Below the pieces are notes generated by a model. The model made no database searches and was not told where the DNA came from. It saw only the letters and a list, made by a program, of their open reading frames with translations. A stretch of DNA of 48,802 nt from an uncultured Desulfuromonadales bacterium. Lineage in GTDB: Bacteria > Desulfobacterota > Desulfuromonadia > Desulfuromonadales > Geopsychrobacteraceae. Every line of letters begins with the position of its first letter. Positions within the stretch are counted from its first letter, which is position 1. Positions 16,174 to 22,992 of the stretch are shown piece after piece. The translations under genes and the position numbers were made by a program. The DNA lies in contig CAMYNC010000028.1 of NCBI GenBank assembly GCA_947259685.1, positions 1 through 48,802 on the forward strand, given 5' to 3'.

Positions 16174-18086
16174 TGGCACACCAATCCGATTTGATTGCAG
16201 AGGATATTCACGCCTACCTGAAACAACAGGAGGAAAAATCGATGCTGCGCTTTATCACCTGCGGCAGCGTCGATGACGGCAAAAGCACCCTGATCGGCCG
16301 GCTGCTCTGGGATTCGAAGATGATCTTCGAGGACCAGCTGGCATCGCTGGAAGCGGACAGCAAAAGATGCGGCACCCAAGGGGAGAAAATTGACTACGCT
16401 CTGCTGCTGGATGGGCTGCAGGCGGAGCGGGAACAGGGGATCACCATCGATGTCGCCTACCGCTTTTTCAGCACCAACAAGCGCAAGTTCATTGTCGCTG
16501 ACACGCCCGGTCACGAGCAGTATACCCGCAACATGGTCACCGGCGCCTCGACGGCACAGCTCGCGGTCATCCTGATCGACGCCCGCAAAGGGATGCTGAC
16601 CCAGACCCGTCGCCACAGCTACCTGTGCTCACTGGTCGGAATCCGCCACATCGTCCTGGCGATCAACAAGATGGATCTGGTCGATTACTGCGAAAAGTGC
16701 TTCAGGAGCATTCTCAAGGAATATGAGAGTTTTGCCGCCGGACTCGGCTTCGAATCGATTACCGCGATTCCGATTTCGGCGCTGGAGGGGGATAACATCC
16801 TGCAGCCGAGTATTAAGACACTGTGGCACCAGGGACCAACGCTGATGCATTATCTGGAAACGATCGAAGTGTCCGATGATGCCGCCGCCAAGCCGTTCCG
16901 TATGCGGGTACAATGGGTCAATCGGCCGGACCTCGATTTCCGCGGGTTCTGCGGCAGCGTCGCTTCGGGAACAATTCAGCCGGGGGATGCCGTCATCGTC
17001 TCATCTTCCGGGCAGAAAAGCCAGGTGGCCCGGATCGTCACCATGGATGGCGACCTGCCGGAAGCGGTAGCCGGACAGGCGATCACCCTGACCCTGGCGG
17101 ATGAAATCGACATCAGCCGCGGCGACCTGATCGCCAGCCCACAAGCGCGCCCACATTACGTCGATCGTTTTGAGGCCAAACTGGTCTGGATGCACGAAGA
17201 GGCCCTGCTCCCCGGCCGCAGCTACCTGATCAAGGCGGGTTCGACTACGACCCCGGCGCAGATTGACGCGGTCAACTACAAAGTCAACGTCAACAGCCTG
17301 CAGCAGGAACCGGGGAAAACCCTGGCGCTGAACGAGGTCGGCAGCTGCACCATCAGTGCGAACACGCCAATCCCCTTCGACACCTACAGTGAGAATCGCA
17401 GCACCGGCAGCTTCATCGTCATCGACCGGCTGAGCAACGCCACCGTTGGCGCCGGAATGATCGACCGGGCGCTTGAGCGGGCCACCGACAGCCAATGGAA
17501 ATCGCTTGATGTCGACAAGCAGGCTCACGCCGCACTCAAACGCCAGACACCGAAGGTCCTCTGGTTCACCGGCCTGCCTGGTGCCGGAAAGTCGACCATC
17601 GCCAACCTGGTCGAGAAGAAACTGCACTCGCTCGGCAAGCACACCTATATCCTTGACGGCGACAACCTGCGCCACAACCTCAACCGCGATCTCGGCTACG
17701 ACGATGCCGATCAGGTTGAACACATCCGCCGGATCGCTGAAGTCGCCAACATTCTTGTCGAAGCGGGAATCATCGTCATCGCTCCGCTGATTTCCCCATT
17801 CCACAATGAGCGGCGCATGGCGCGAGAAATTTTTGCCAAAGATGAGTTTGTCGAAATCTACATCGATACACCGCTGGCAATCTGCGAGCAGCGGGATCAA
17901 ACCGGCGCCTATGAGAAGGTCCGCTCAGGCGAACTAAGCCACATTGCCGGCATCGATGCTAGCTACGAACCGCCGGAAGCGCCCGAGTACACCTTCGCCG
18001 GCGGGATAACTCCCGCCGAAGAAATCGCGGTGACCCTCGTGGAAGAGCTGTTTGAAGAGGCTCCGCAGATCGAATGGGAAATCTAA
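16173..18086 (+). CDS. cysNC: Bifunctional sulfate adenylyltransferase subunit 1 / APS kinase (CysN-CysC fusion)
   Basis: 637 aa. The N-terminal 430 residues are the EF-Tu-like GTPase CysN: G1 GSVDDGKST (31-39), G3 DTPGHEQYTRNM (about 110), G4 NKMDL (about 164), then beta-barrel domains. The C-terminal 180 residues are APS kinase CysC with P-loop GLPGAGKST (about 469-477), DGDNLRHNLNRDLGY and ISPFHNERRMAR. GTP hydrolysis drives APS synthesis with CysD; the kinase half converts APS to PAPS. CysNC fusions are common (NodQ type). With both an APS-reductase-like CysH and an APS kinase in one cluster, PAPS may serve sulfation or an alternative reductase. Confidence 0.96.
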   Translation: MAHQSDLIAEDIHAYLKQQEEKSMLRFITCGSVDDGKSTLIGRLLWDSKMIFEDQLASLEADSKRCGTQGEKIDYALLLDGLQAEREQGITIDVAYRFFSTNKRKFIVADTPGHEQYTRNMVTGASTAQLAVILIDARKGMLTQTRRHSYLCSLVGIRHIVLAINKMDLVDYCEKCFRSILKEYESFAAGLGFESITAIPISALEGDNILQPSIKTLWHQGPTLMHYLETIEVSDDAAAKPFRMRVQWVNRPDLDFRGFCGSVASGTIQPGDAVIVSSSGQKSQVARIVTMDGDLPEAVAGQAITLTLADEIDISRGDLIASPQARPHYVDRFEAKLVWMHEEALLPGRSYLIKAGSTTTPAQIDAVNYKVNVNSLQQEPGKTLALNEVGSCTISANTPIPFDTYSENRSTGSFIVIDRLSNATVGAGMIDRALERATDSQWKSLDVDKQAHAALKRQTPKVLWFTGLPGAGKSTIANLVEKKLHSLGKHTYILDGDNLRHNLNRDLGYDDADQVEHIRRIAEVANILVEAGIIVIAPLISPFHNERRMAREIFAKDEFVEIYIDTPLAICEQRDQTGAYEKVRSGELSHIAGIDASYEPPEAPEYTFAGGITPAEEIAVTLVEELFEEAPQIEWEI

Positions 18087-18113
18087 AAAAAATAAAATAT
18101 TCTGACAAAATGA

Positions 18114-18142
18114 TTGATTTTCTATTTACCCCATGGTACCTA
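18114..18142 (+). promoter_or_regulatory. Probable tRNA-Pro promoter
   Basis: TTGATT (18114-18119), 17 bp, then TACCTA (18137-18142) preceded by TGG (a loose extended -10), ending 10 bp before the mature tRNA 5' end. Confidence 0.45.
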
Positions 18143-18152
18143 TTTCGTCCGT

Positions 18153-18226
18153 CGGAGCGTAGCGCAGCCTGGTAGCGCGCTTGGTTTGGGACCAAGATGT
18201 CGGAGGTTCGAATCCTCTCGCTCCGA
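18153..18226 (+). tRNA. tRNA-Pro (anticodon TGG)
   Basis: A full cloverleaf can be drawn: acceptor stem CGGAGCG (18153-18159) with CGCTCCG (18219-18225), D arm GCGC...GCGC, anticodon stem CTTGG/CCAAG with loop TTTGGGA (anticodon TGG), T arm GGAGG-TTCGAAT-CCTCT, discriminator A at 18226. The next bases are CTG, so CCA is not encoded here; a displaced copy of the 3' end with CCA lies at 18314-18334. Confidence 0.96.
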
Positions 18227-18227
18227 C
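18209..18227 (+). repeat. tRNA 3'-end direct repeat, proximal copy
   Basis: CGAATCCTCTCGCTCCGAC, forming the T-loop to acceptor end of tRNA-Pro; identical over 19 bp to 18314-18332. Confidence 0.95.
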
Positions 18228-18332
18228 TGTCAGAACAGCGGCCAAGGATGGCCGCGCCAGCGAGCGCAGGGGAGCCGACGCAGGAGCCGGCGGGACGCTG
18301 GCGACATAGTGGGCGAATCCTCTCGCTCCGAC
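18228..18332 (+). mobile_element. 105-bp structured insertion at the tRNA-Pro 3' end
   Basis: The segment between the end of the proximal tRNA tail and the end of the distal copy is 105 bp, GC-rich and non-coding. It holds a stem GCGGCCA-AGGA-TGGCCGC (18238-18255) and GCCAGCG (18256-18262) pairing with CGCTGGC (18295-18301). The distal tRNA tail is followed by CA, restoring CCA after the discriminator base, as expected if an element integrated at the tRNA 3' end and rebuilt the tail on one side. No integrase gene lies inside, so it is either a minimal non-autonomous element or the remnant of a larger one. Confidence 0.6.
18314..18332 (+). repeat. tRNA 3'-end direct repeat, distal copy (followed by CA, giving CCA)
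   Basis: Second perfect copy of the 19-bp tRNA-Pro tail. Unlike the working tRNA gene, this copy continues CGACCA and so carries the CCA end. It lies about 10 bp before the 2.37-kb insertion element. Confidence 0.93.
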
Positions 18333-18342
18333 CATAAACTAG

Positions 18343-18392
18343 AAAAAGGCACCTTCTTCTAAAGCAAGCCGTTTACCAAACGTGTTGTTTTT
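18343..18392 (+). repeat. Left terminal inverted repeat of the insertion element
   Basis: 50 bp, pairing with 20663-20712 (44/50 identity). The six mismatches cluster at repeat positions 12-19 and 36-38, leaving conserved outer, central and inner blocks that probably serve as transposase-binding sites. Confidence 0.9.
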
Positions 18393-18410
18393 AGGTTGAC
18401 AATGACCCTT

Positions 18411-18445
18411 AACCCCTTAGCCTTAGCGACTAGGGGGTTTTCTTT
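18411..18445 (+). terminator. Terminator-like hairpin masking the transposase ribosome-binding site
   Basis: AACCCCTTAG (18411-18420) pairs fully with CTAGGGGGTT (18430-18439; one G-U pair), 9-nt loop, followed by TTCTTT and then directly the ATG at 18446. The only Shine-Dalgarno-like sequence (GGGGG, 18433-18437) is inside the 3' arm. Transcripts entering from the tRNA side would stop here or have the start site hidden. Confidence 0.75.
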
Positions 18446-20257
18446 ATGTCTGTTTCTAGAAACAGCGGCAGTCAGCCGCGAATACCACTTGCCTATGACG
18501 GGATTCAGGTCAATTTCTGCAAAAACCCGAATTGCCCTAACTATGGAGTCCCTGCGAGCCCCGACAAGCAACCTCGAGGGCCGGGTGCAAAAGAGCGCGG
18601 CCGTGATAGTTACCGTATTGCAGGAAGCCAAACAAAAGGCAAGCGATCTGGAGTGCCTGTACTCACCTGCCTGAAGTGCAACGAAACACCGCCGATCAAG
18701 AGCAATTTGGGCGTTTGTGAAGAATTAAACCGGATGTCGGCCTATTTGCAGACCCGCGAACCTTCTTGCAAAAATCCTGAATGCCCCAACTATGGTACCA
18801 GTATCAGTGAATCAAAGGGCAGATACCGGCGTCACAGCACCACGGCGGCAGGATCGCCACGCTTCCTGTGTCTGGGGTGCAAAAAGACATTCTCCATAAA
18901 CCTCAGCAGGCCCGCCCAAAATCATCAACTGCCGCACAAGAACTCCGAGGTTTTCAACATGCTGGTCAACGCGGTTCCAATGCGCCGGATCTGCAAGATT
19001 GCCGGGATCAGCCAGAAAACCCTTTACGACAAAATCCGCTTCCTCCATAAGCAGGTCATGGCGTTCGTGGCCCGCCGGGAAAGACGGCTGTTGATAGGCG
19101 AAATTGCTCCCGAGAGGCTCTATCTGTCTGTCGACCGGCAAGACCATATGGTGAACTGGACAAACCGCAAGGACAAGCGCCAGACGCACTTCCACGCGCT
19201 TGGGACTGCCGACAATGAATCCAGCTATGTGTTCGGTATCCATCTCAACTACGACCACTCCCTGCAGCCCCAGGTTGTCGAAAGGGAGGTTGTGGAGATC
19301 GGCGATTACGAGCGCAAGGCACCGTTTCGGCGGCATGCGCGCTTATGGCTTCAGGGCGATTATGCCCCCGCGACGGTTGAGAAAGCCTTGTCCAGCGTGA
19401 TTCGACAAAACCGCAAGCCGGGCCTGCAAAACGAGATTCACCAAACCTATCAGGATGCGGCCTTCCGATCGGATGTCGAAGCATTTGACCTGCCGGCCGA
19501 ATACACCCAGCTCCCCTTAAGAGGCATGCAGGTGCATGCGGAATATACCCTCTATGGTCACTTCTTTTTCCTGCGGGAACTGTTTCGGCATGTTGGCAAA
19601 TTGCGCTTCTTTCTCGATCAGGAATCGGGTATCCGGGCCGCCTGCCTGGCCGCCTTTCAGCAGCGGATCGGAGAGCGTGAATGCGATGCCTTCTATGTCA
19701 GCATCAACAAGACCATGACGAACGATCAGAAGGAGCAAGCCCTGCGGGAAGTGCGCAAACAGATTGACGCATTACGAAAGGAATATCCCTATGATCTCAC
19801 CGAGACTTCTCTGCGTCGGATGTTGATCGAAGAGGCGATCTGCGAACGGAGTCCGGTCGGTCCCTGGAGAGATATGTGGGTCGATGTGCCGAGTAGAATC
19901 AAGAGCGAACCGGAGAAGAAGGTCTGTCATCTCACTGATTTCAATGACTACGAGAGCGGCCACCTGGCGGCCTTGATGGATAAGGCGAGCCTGCATGGAA
20001 TCGATCGGTTTTTTGCCCAAATCCGCAACAGCCTGTCGTTGTTGGCTCGCGCGCCAAGTTCAGCGAGCAACGCCGGGAGGACCTGGTTTCAGAAAAACGC
20101 CTATAATCCTGAAGTGGTCGCGATGCTGCTGGATATTTACCGCGTGAACTACAACTACCTAGAGGTCGGCGCAGACAAGATGACACCTGCCATGCGATTG
20201 GGGTTAGCAAAGAGCAAAATCAGGCAGACTGATATTCTAACCTTTGAAGGGCGCTGA
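18446..20257 (+). CDS. Transposase-like protein with two N-terminal zinc fingers
   Basis: 603 aa. Two cysteine clusters repeat the same pattern: CKNPNCPNYG with CLKC (about 26-77) and CKNPECPNYG with CLGCKKTFS (about 109-152), resembling the IS1 InsA zinc-binding module (C-x4-C, then C-x2-C-x-x-TF). A helix-turn-helix follows (MRRICKIAGISQKTLYDKIRFLHKQV, about 178-203). The remaining 380 residues carry acidic residues in a DDE-like order (YLSVDRQDHMVNW about 231, then FFLDQESGIRAACLA about 390), but I cannot assign the triad with certainty. The gene fills most of an element bounded by 50-bp inverted repeats, which is the main evidence that it is a transposase. Translation start ATG 18446 abuts a terminator hairpin. 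Looks full length and unbroken. Confidence 0.75.
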   Translation: MSVSRNSGSQPRIPLAYDGIQVNFCKNPNCPNYGVPASPDKQPRGPGAKERGRDSYRIAGSQTKGKRSGVPVLTCLKCNETPPIKSNLGVCEELNRMSAYLQTREPSCKNPECPNYGTSISESKGRYRRHSTTAAGSPRFLCLGCKKTFSINLSRPAQNHQLPHKNSEVFNMLVNAVPMRRICKIAGISQKTLYDKIRFLHKQVMAFVARRERRLLIGEIAPERLYLSVDRQDHMVNWTNRKDKRQTHFHALGTADNESSYVFGIHLNYDHSLQPQVVEREVVEIGDYERKAPFRRHARLWLQGDYAPATVEKALSSVIRQNRKPGLQNEIHQTYQDAAFRSDVEAFDLPAEYTQLPLRGMQVHAEYTLYGHFFFLRELFRHVGKLRFFLDQESGIRAACLAAFQQRIGERECDAFYVSINKTMTNDQKEQALREVRKQIDALRKEYPYDLTETSLRRMLIEEAICERSPVGPWRDMWVDVPSRIKSEPEKKVCHLTDFNDYESGHLAALMDKASLHGIDRFFAQIRNSLSLLARAPSSASNAGRTWFQKNAYNPEVVAMLLDIYRVNYNYLEVGADKMTPAMRLGLAKSKIRQTDILTFEGR

Positions 20258-20260
20258 GAA

Positions 20261-20307
20261 AAGGAAAAGCCCCCAGGCTTAGGTGTCCGAAAGGACGCTT
20301 GGGGGCT
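20261..20307 (-). terminator. Hairpin terminator between the two convergent genes of the element
   Basis: AGCCCCCAGGC (20268-20278) pairs with GCTTGGGGGCT (20297-20307), enclosing an inner GTCC-GAAA-GGAC hairpin and a 6-nt bulge. In minus-strand RNA it is followed by UUUUCCUUUUC, so it terminates the zinc-ribbon transcript; on the plus strand there is no U-run. Confidence 0.7.
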
Positions 20308-20312
20308 AAACA

Positions 20313-20426
20313 TTAATCTACGTGATCACACCAAGTACATTGGTGAGAGAAGAAGTTCTCGCGGTTCTGACGGGTTTTGCAAGTCGGGCAACGGCGAGTG
20401 GTGAAAAGAGTAATAAGCTTTTTCAT
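20313..20426 (-). CDS. 37-aa zinc-ribbon mini-protein in the insertion element
   Basis: ATG at 20426-20424, stop TAA at 20315-20313. A strong AAGGAG lies 7 nt upstream of the ATG and TATAAT (complement of 20469-20474) about 45 bp upstream, so this looks like an expressed gene. The protein is basic at the N-terminus (MKKLITLFTTRR) and has CPTC at 13-16 and CTWC at 30-33, a four-cysteine zinc-ribbon spacing. It is convergent with the transposase gene and separated from it by a terminator. It may be a transposition accessory or regulatory protein; no family recognised. Confidence 0.65.
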   Translation of the reverse strand: MKKLITLFTTRRCPTCKTRQNRENFFSHQCTWCDHVD

Positions 20427-20468
20427 GGTTTTTCTCCTTATGGGTAAGAATCAGATAATGTTTGCGGC

Positions 20469-20499
20469 ATTATAGATCAGATCAAGCTAAAAATTGGTC
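20469..20499 (-). promoter_or_regulatory. Promoter of the zinc-ribbon mini-gene
   Basis: Consensus TATAAT on the minus strand (complement of 20469-20474); the -35 (CAATTT-like) is weak. Fits a leader of about 35 nt before the ATG. Confidence 0.5.
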
Positions 20500-20662
20500 T
20501 GGTTTGGGTCTGCGAAATGCAGAGGGTCTTCAAGAAAAGAATGAAGTAGAGTTGTATCTATAAATTGCTGGGTCAGTGAATATTTTTCCAAAAATATAGC
20601 GAGAACCATTACGATTCTCGCTATTTTGATGTGGGGTGAATACCACCGCTACCGTTCACCTG
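20475..20662. other. Non-coding right arm of the insertion element
   Basis: Apart from the promoter and the hairpin at 20596-20624, no ORF or RNA is recognised between the zinc-ribbon gene and the right inverted repeat. Confidence 0.5.
20596..20630. terminator. Bidirectional terminator at the right end of the element
   Basis: ATAGCGAGAA (20596-20605) and TTCTCGCTAT (20615-20624) form a perfect 10-bp stem with a 9-nt loop, followed by TTTT on the plus strand and by ATTTTT on the minus strand. It would stop transcripts entering from mlaC. Confidence 0.75.
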
Positions 20663-20712
20663 AAAAACAACACGATCGGTAAACGGCTTGCTTCTAAAGA
20701 GGGTGCCTTTTT
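20663..20712 (-). repeat. Right terminal inverted repeat of the insertion element
   Basis: Inverted copy of 18343-18392 with 44 of 50 positions conserved. It ends about 27 bp before the mlaC stop codon. Confidence 0.9.
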
Positions 20713-20739
20713 TACTACCTTAGAATGTGGACGGCGCAG

Positions 20740-21330
20740 CTATTTTTGGCTGCTGTTCATGGCAACGATTTTCTTTTCCATCCGGTCAAATAAGCCCTCA
20801 TAGCCATCCTTGCGAATAATTTCTCCGTAGGTTGAACGATAGTTGCGGATCAGACTGACGCCCTCGATGATCACATCGAACACTTGCCAGTTGGCCCCTT
20901 CTCTGAGCATCTTGTACTGCACCGGAATCTCAAGCTCTTCGGAAACAAATTTAGTATCGATAATCGCCTTGTCTCCCTTGATCCGCTGCTTGAGATACTC
21001 GACCGTTCCACCAGAGTAATCGTTGATCCGGTTCAAATAAGTCCCCTCGAGAACCTTTACGAACAACTCGGTGAAACGCTGCCGCTGTAGTTCGGTGGCT
21101 TCATCCCAGAAAGGGCCCAAGGTTCTTTGTGCCATGGAGGCCATATTCAAATGTTGCTGAACGCGACCGCTCACCCGAGCTTTTTTCTCTTGGTGGCTCA
21201 GTTCGGGCTGCTGCAGGACCTCAAGCACCGAATTGACCATTTCTTCAATCTGCTGCTGCGGTTGCAATAATGCCCAGCTATTTCCAGCCAGGCAGACCAC
21301 CAATAAACAACTCAAAAAAAATCGCTTCAT
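20740..21330 (-). CDS. mlaC: MlaC-family periplasmic phospholipid-binding protein
   Basis: 196 aa from ATG 21330 (GGGG about 8 nt upstream); an upstream ATG at 21348 lies inside mlaA and would put six residues in front of the signal peptide. The signal peptide reads KRFFLSCLLVVCLAGNSWA. The mature part matches MlaC/Ttg2D: TLGPFWDEATELQRQRFTELFVKVLEGTYLNRI, then YKMLREGANWQVFDVIIEGVSLIRNYRSTYGEII. It shuttles phospholipids between the MlaA-porin complex and the inner membrane. Starts 2 bp after the mlaA stop, so co-translated with it. The MlaFED ABC transporter genes are not beside it here. Confidence 0.93.
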   Translation of the reverse strand: MKRFFLSCLLVVCLAGNSWALLQPQQQIEEMVNSVLEVLQQPELSHQEKKARVSGRVQQHLNMASMAQRTLGPFWDEATELQRQRFTELFVKVLEGTYLNRINDYSGGTVEYLKQRIKGDKAIIDTKFVSEELEIPVQYKMLREGANWQVFDVIIEGVSLIRNYRSTYGEIIRKDGYEGLFDRMEKKIVAMNSSQK

Positions 21331-21332
21331 AA

Positions 21333-22202
21333 CTATTTCCCCAACCATTGGAACTGTTCCCAGTCCTGATCCTCAAACATGTTTAAATTATATGTGGTTT
21401 TCCCGACCTGCGCCAGCCTTTGCTGAGCAAAAGCTGCGCGAACGAACAGATAAGGATCGAGAGAATCACGCACAATCCCTTCGTAGGTATCCGGATCAAG
21501 GGAAAGTGCATTGGTAACCTTAAATGATTTAACTGCCAGATATTCCAGGTAAGTCAAATCGGTGTAGCGCAAGGGGTCAAGGGTGGTATCGGCAAGAGTT
21601 CCAACCGCATCGCGCAAACTCGAAGGACCTAAAATCGGCAGCACGAGATAAAAACCGTGCCCAACTCCATAAATTCCAAGGGTTTGTCCAAAATCTTCCT
21701 CATCACCTTTTTTCACCTCGGCTAGCGACCCTGCCGGATCAAAAAGACCCCCGATACCGACGGTCGAATTGACAATAAGCCGGTATAACTCGACACCCAC
21801 ATTCTTGAATTTCATCTGTAAGAGTGAATTAACAGCACGGACTGGAGTCGCTAGATTGGAGAAGGCATTAGCAACCGAGCTCCTAGCCGGTCGGGGCACG
21901 ACAGCACGATAACCTCTGGCAATCGGTTTCATCAGATAAAAATAGAGGTTATCGTTAAGATGAAACATCCCGCGATTGAATCTTTCAAACGGGTCGGCAA
22001 TCAGTATTTCAGAGCCGCCATCCTGACTGTTGAATTCATCATCAAAGTCGTCTTCGAAATCCTGATCAAACTGATCATCTTCCTGATTGATGGGAACAAC
22101 CAGCGTTGGCACACCTTCGTCAGCAAGCTCCTCGGCAGCGGCCGGCACTGAAAAGCAGACAAAACCTATGAGAAGGATAATCGGCAACATTTTTTTAATC
22201 AT
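21333..22202 (-). CDS. mlaA: MlaA/VacJ-family outer-membrane lipid asymmetry protein
   Basis: 289 aa from ATG 22202 (AAAGG 9 nt upstream; ATG 22208 would add two residues). The N-terminal signal peptide MIKKMLPIILLIGFVCFSVPAAA has a cysteine but no convincing lipobox and looks signal-peptidase-I-like, unlike the classical lipoprotein VacJ. A very acidic linker (about 34-58, rich in D, E, Q) precedes the core: DPFERFNRGMFHLNDNLYFYLMKPIARGYR, VGIGGLFDPAG and GQTLGIYGVGHGFYLVLPILGPSSLRD are family signatures. MlaA removes misplaced phospholipids from the outer leaflet and passes them to MlaC, encoded next. Confidence 0.93.
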   Translation of the reverse strand: MIKKMLPIILLIGFVCFSVPAAAEELADEGVPTLVVPINQEDDQFDQDFEDDFDDEFNSQDGGSEILIADPFERFNRGMFHLNDNLYFYLMKPIARGYRAVVPRPARSSVANAFSNLATPVRAVNSLLQMKFKNVGVELYRLIVNSTVGIGGLFDPAGSLAEVKKGDEEDFGQTLGIYGVGHGFYLVLPILGPSSLRDAVGTLADTTLDPLRYTDLTYLEYLAVKSFKVTNALSLDPDTYEGIVRDSLDPYLFVRAAFAQQRLAQVGKTTYNLNMFEDQDWEQFQWLGK

Positions 22203-22311
22203 ATGCATATACCTTTAGCATAGACCATTCATGCTGGCCAGATTCTGACCAAAAAAGCTCTGGCACTAAAAATCAGGATAAAGCGGAATAACCTTCATCC
22301 GACCTCGGCTT

Positions 22312-22346
22312 AGCCGCTAGCCGCTAGCAGCTAGCGGCTAGCGGCT
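22312..22346. repeat. Perfect 17-bp palindrome built from CTAG/GCTAGC units
   Basis: AGCCGCTAGCCGCTAGC (22312-22328), a central A, then its exact reverse complement (22330-22346). It contains four CTAG tetranucleotides, with two more just downstream. It lies between mnmM-like (ends 22384) and mlaA (starts 22202), both minus strand. No U-run follows, so it is a stable hairpin rather than a classical terminator. Confidence 0.9.
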
Positions 22347-22383
22347 CACTAGGTGCGCTAGATTCAGGGGTTTAACCACTGTA

Positions 22384-22992
22384 TTAAGCGCGTTTTTCTG
22401 CGACCAGAAGATATGGTGCTTGTGGCCGATTGGCAACATTAATCCGCAAAACCTGAAAGGTATCGTCCTCGAGACTGGAAAAAAAACCGTCCACCATCTC
22501 CCCTTCAGCCTTGCCGCCGGGATGGCCAGGATAGACCACCACGGCAATCCGCCCACCGGCACTTAAAGATTTACTCGCCTGACCTAACCCGGCCAAGGTC
22601 GATTCGGGACGGGTGACCACCGTTTGGTCACTACCGGGCAAATAACCGAGATTTGCGATGACCGCCTGAGGCGCTCCCGGCAGGAACAGATCCAATTGCT
22701 GGTGCCCGGCATGAACCAGGTCGACTCCAGGTTGTGCAAGCAAAGGTTGCTTTGTCGCCACTCGTATCCTGACCGAGGCACCTTCTTTCTGCAACCGCAG
22801 CTGGGTATTCTGTAATGCCTCAAGTTGGATATCGAAGGCCAGCACCTGCCCGGTCTCACCGACCTGCCGATACAACATTAGCGTATCGTGACCATTGCCA
22901 GCGGTCAGATCGACAACTAACTGGCCTTTTTTGATTTTTTCTCCCAGCAGCTCATGCCCCCAACTAACCACACGGGTCAAGGACTGGCTCAT
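22384..22992 (-). CDS. Class I SAM-dependent methyltransferase, rRNA_methylase/MnmM (YtqB) family
   Basis: 202 aa. Rossmann-fold motif I VVDLTAGNGHDTLML (about 26-40), motif II VLAFDIQ, then VIANLGYLPGSDQTVVTRPEST and GGRIAVVVYPGHPGGKAEGE, the signatures of the family that includes B. subtilis YtqB/MnmM, which methylates the wobble 5-aminomethyl-2-thiouridine of tRNA. MnmM activity is the best family-based guess; Pfam named the family rRNA methylase before that was known. Its start overlaps the stop of the TerB-like gene by 4 bp (ATGA). Confidence 0.8.
   Translation of the reverse strand: MSQSLTRVVSWGHELLGEKIKKGQLVVDLTAGNGHDTLMLYRQVGETGQVLAFDIQLEALQNTQLRLQKEGASVRIRVATKQPLLAQPGVDLVHAGHQQLDLFLPGAPQAVIANLGYLPGSDQTVVTRPESTLAGLGQASKSLSAGGRIAVVVYPGHPGGKAEGEMVDGFFSSLEDDTFQVLRINVANRPQAPYLLVAEKRA

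Larger units (their letters stand above)
18342..20713 (+). mobile_element. 2.37-kb insertion element with 50-bp terminal inverted repeats
   Basis: Left end 18343-18392 and right end 20663-20712 are inverted repeats, identical at 44 of 50 positions when aligned without gaps, sharing AAAAAGGCAC, GCAAGCCGTTTACC and CGTGTTGTTTTT. Inside are a transposase-like gene (18446-20257), a convergent 37-aa zinc-ribbon gene, and strong hairpins near both ends. ACTA flanks both ends (18338-18341 and 20714-20717) and could be a 4-bp target duplication, although the outermost base pair of the element then does not match. It sits between the tRNA-Pro tail repeat and mlaC. The ends look intact. I cannot place it in a named IS family; the zinc-finger N-terminus recalls IS1 InsA, but the long TIRs and the size do not fit IS1. 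Confidence 0.85.

Noticed and set aside
17001..17900. 299-codon minus-strand open frame
   Set aside because: Antisense shadow of cysNC, which has all GTPase and kinase motifs.
18413..18674. Small overlapping frames at the start of the transposase gene
   Set aside because: Only the 603-aa frame keeps both zinc modules and continues through the element.
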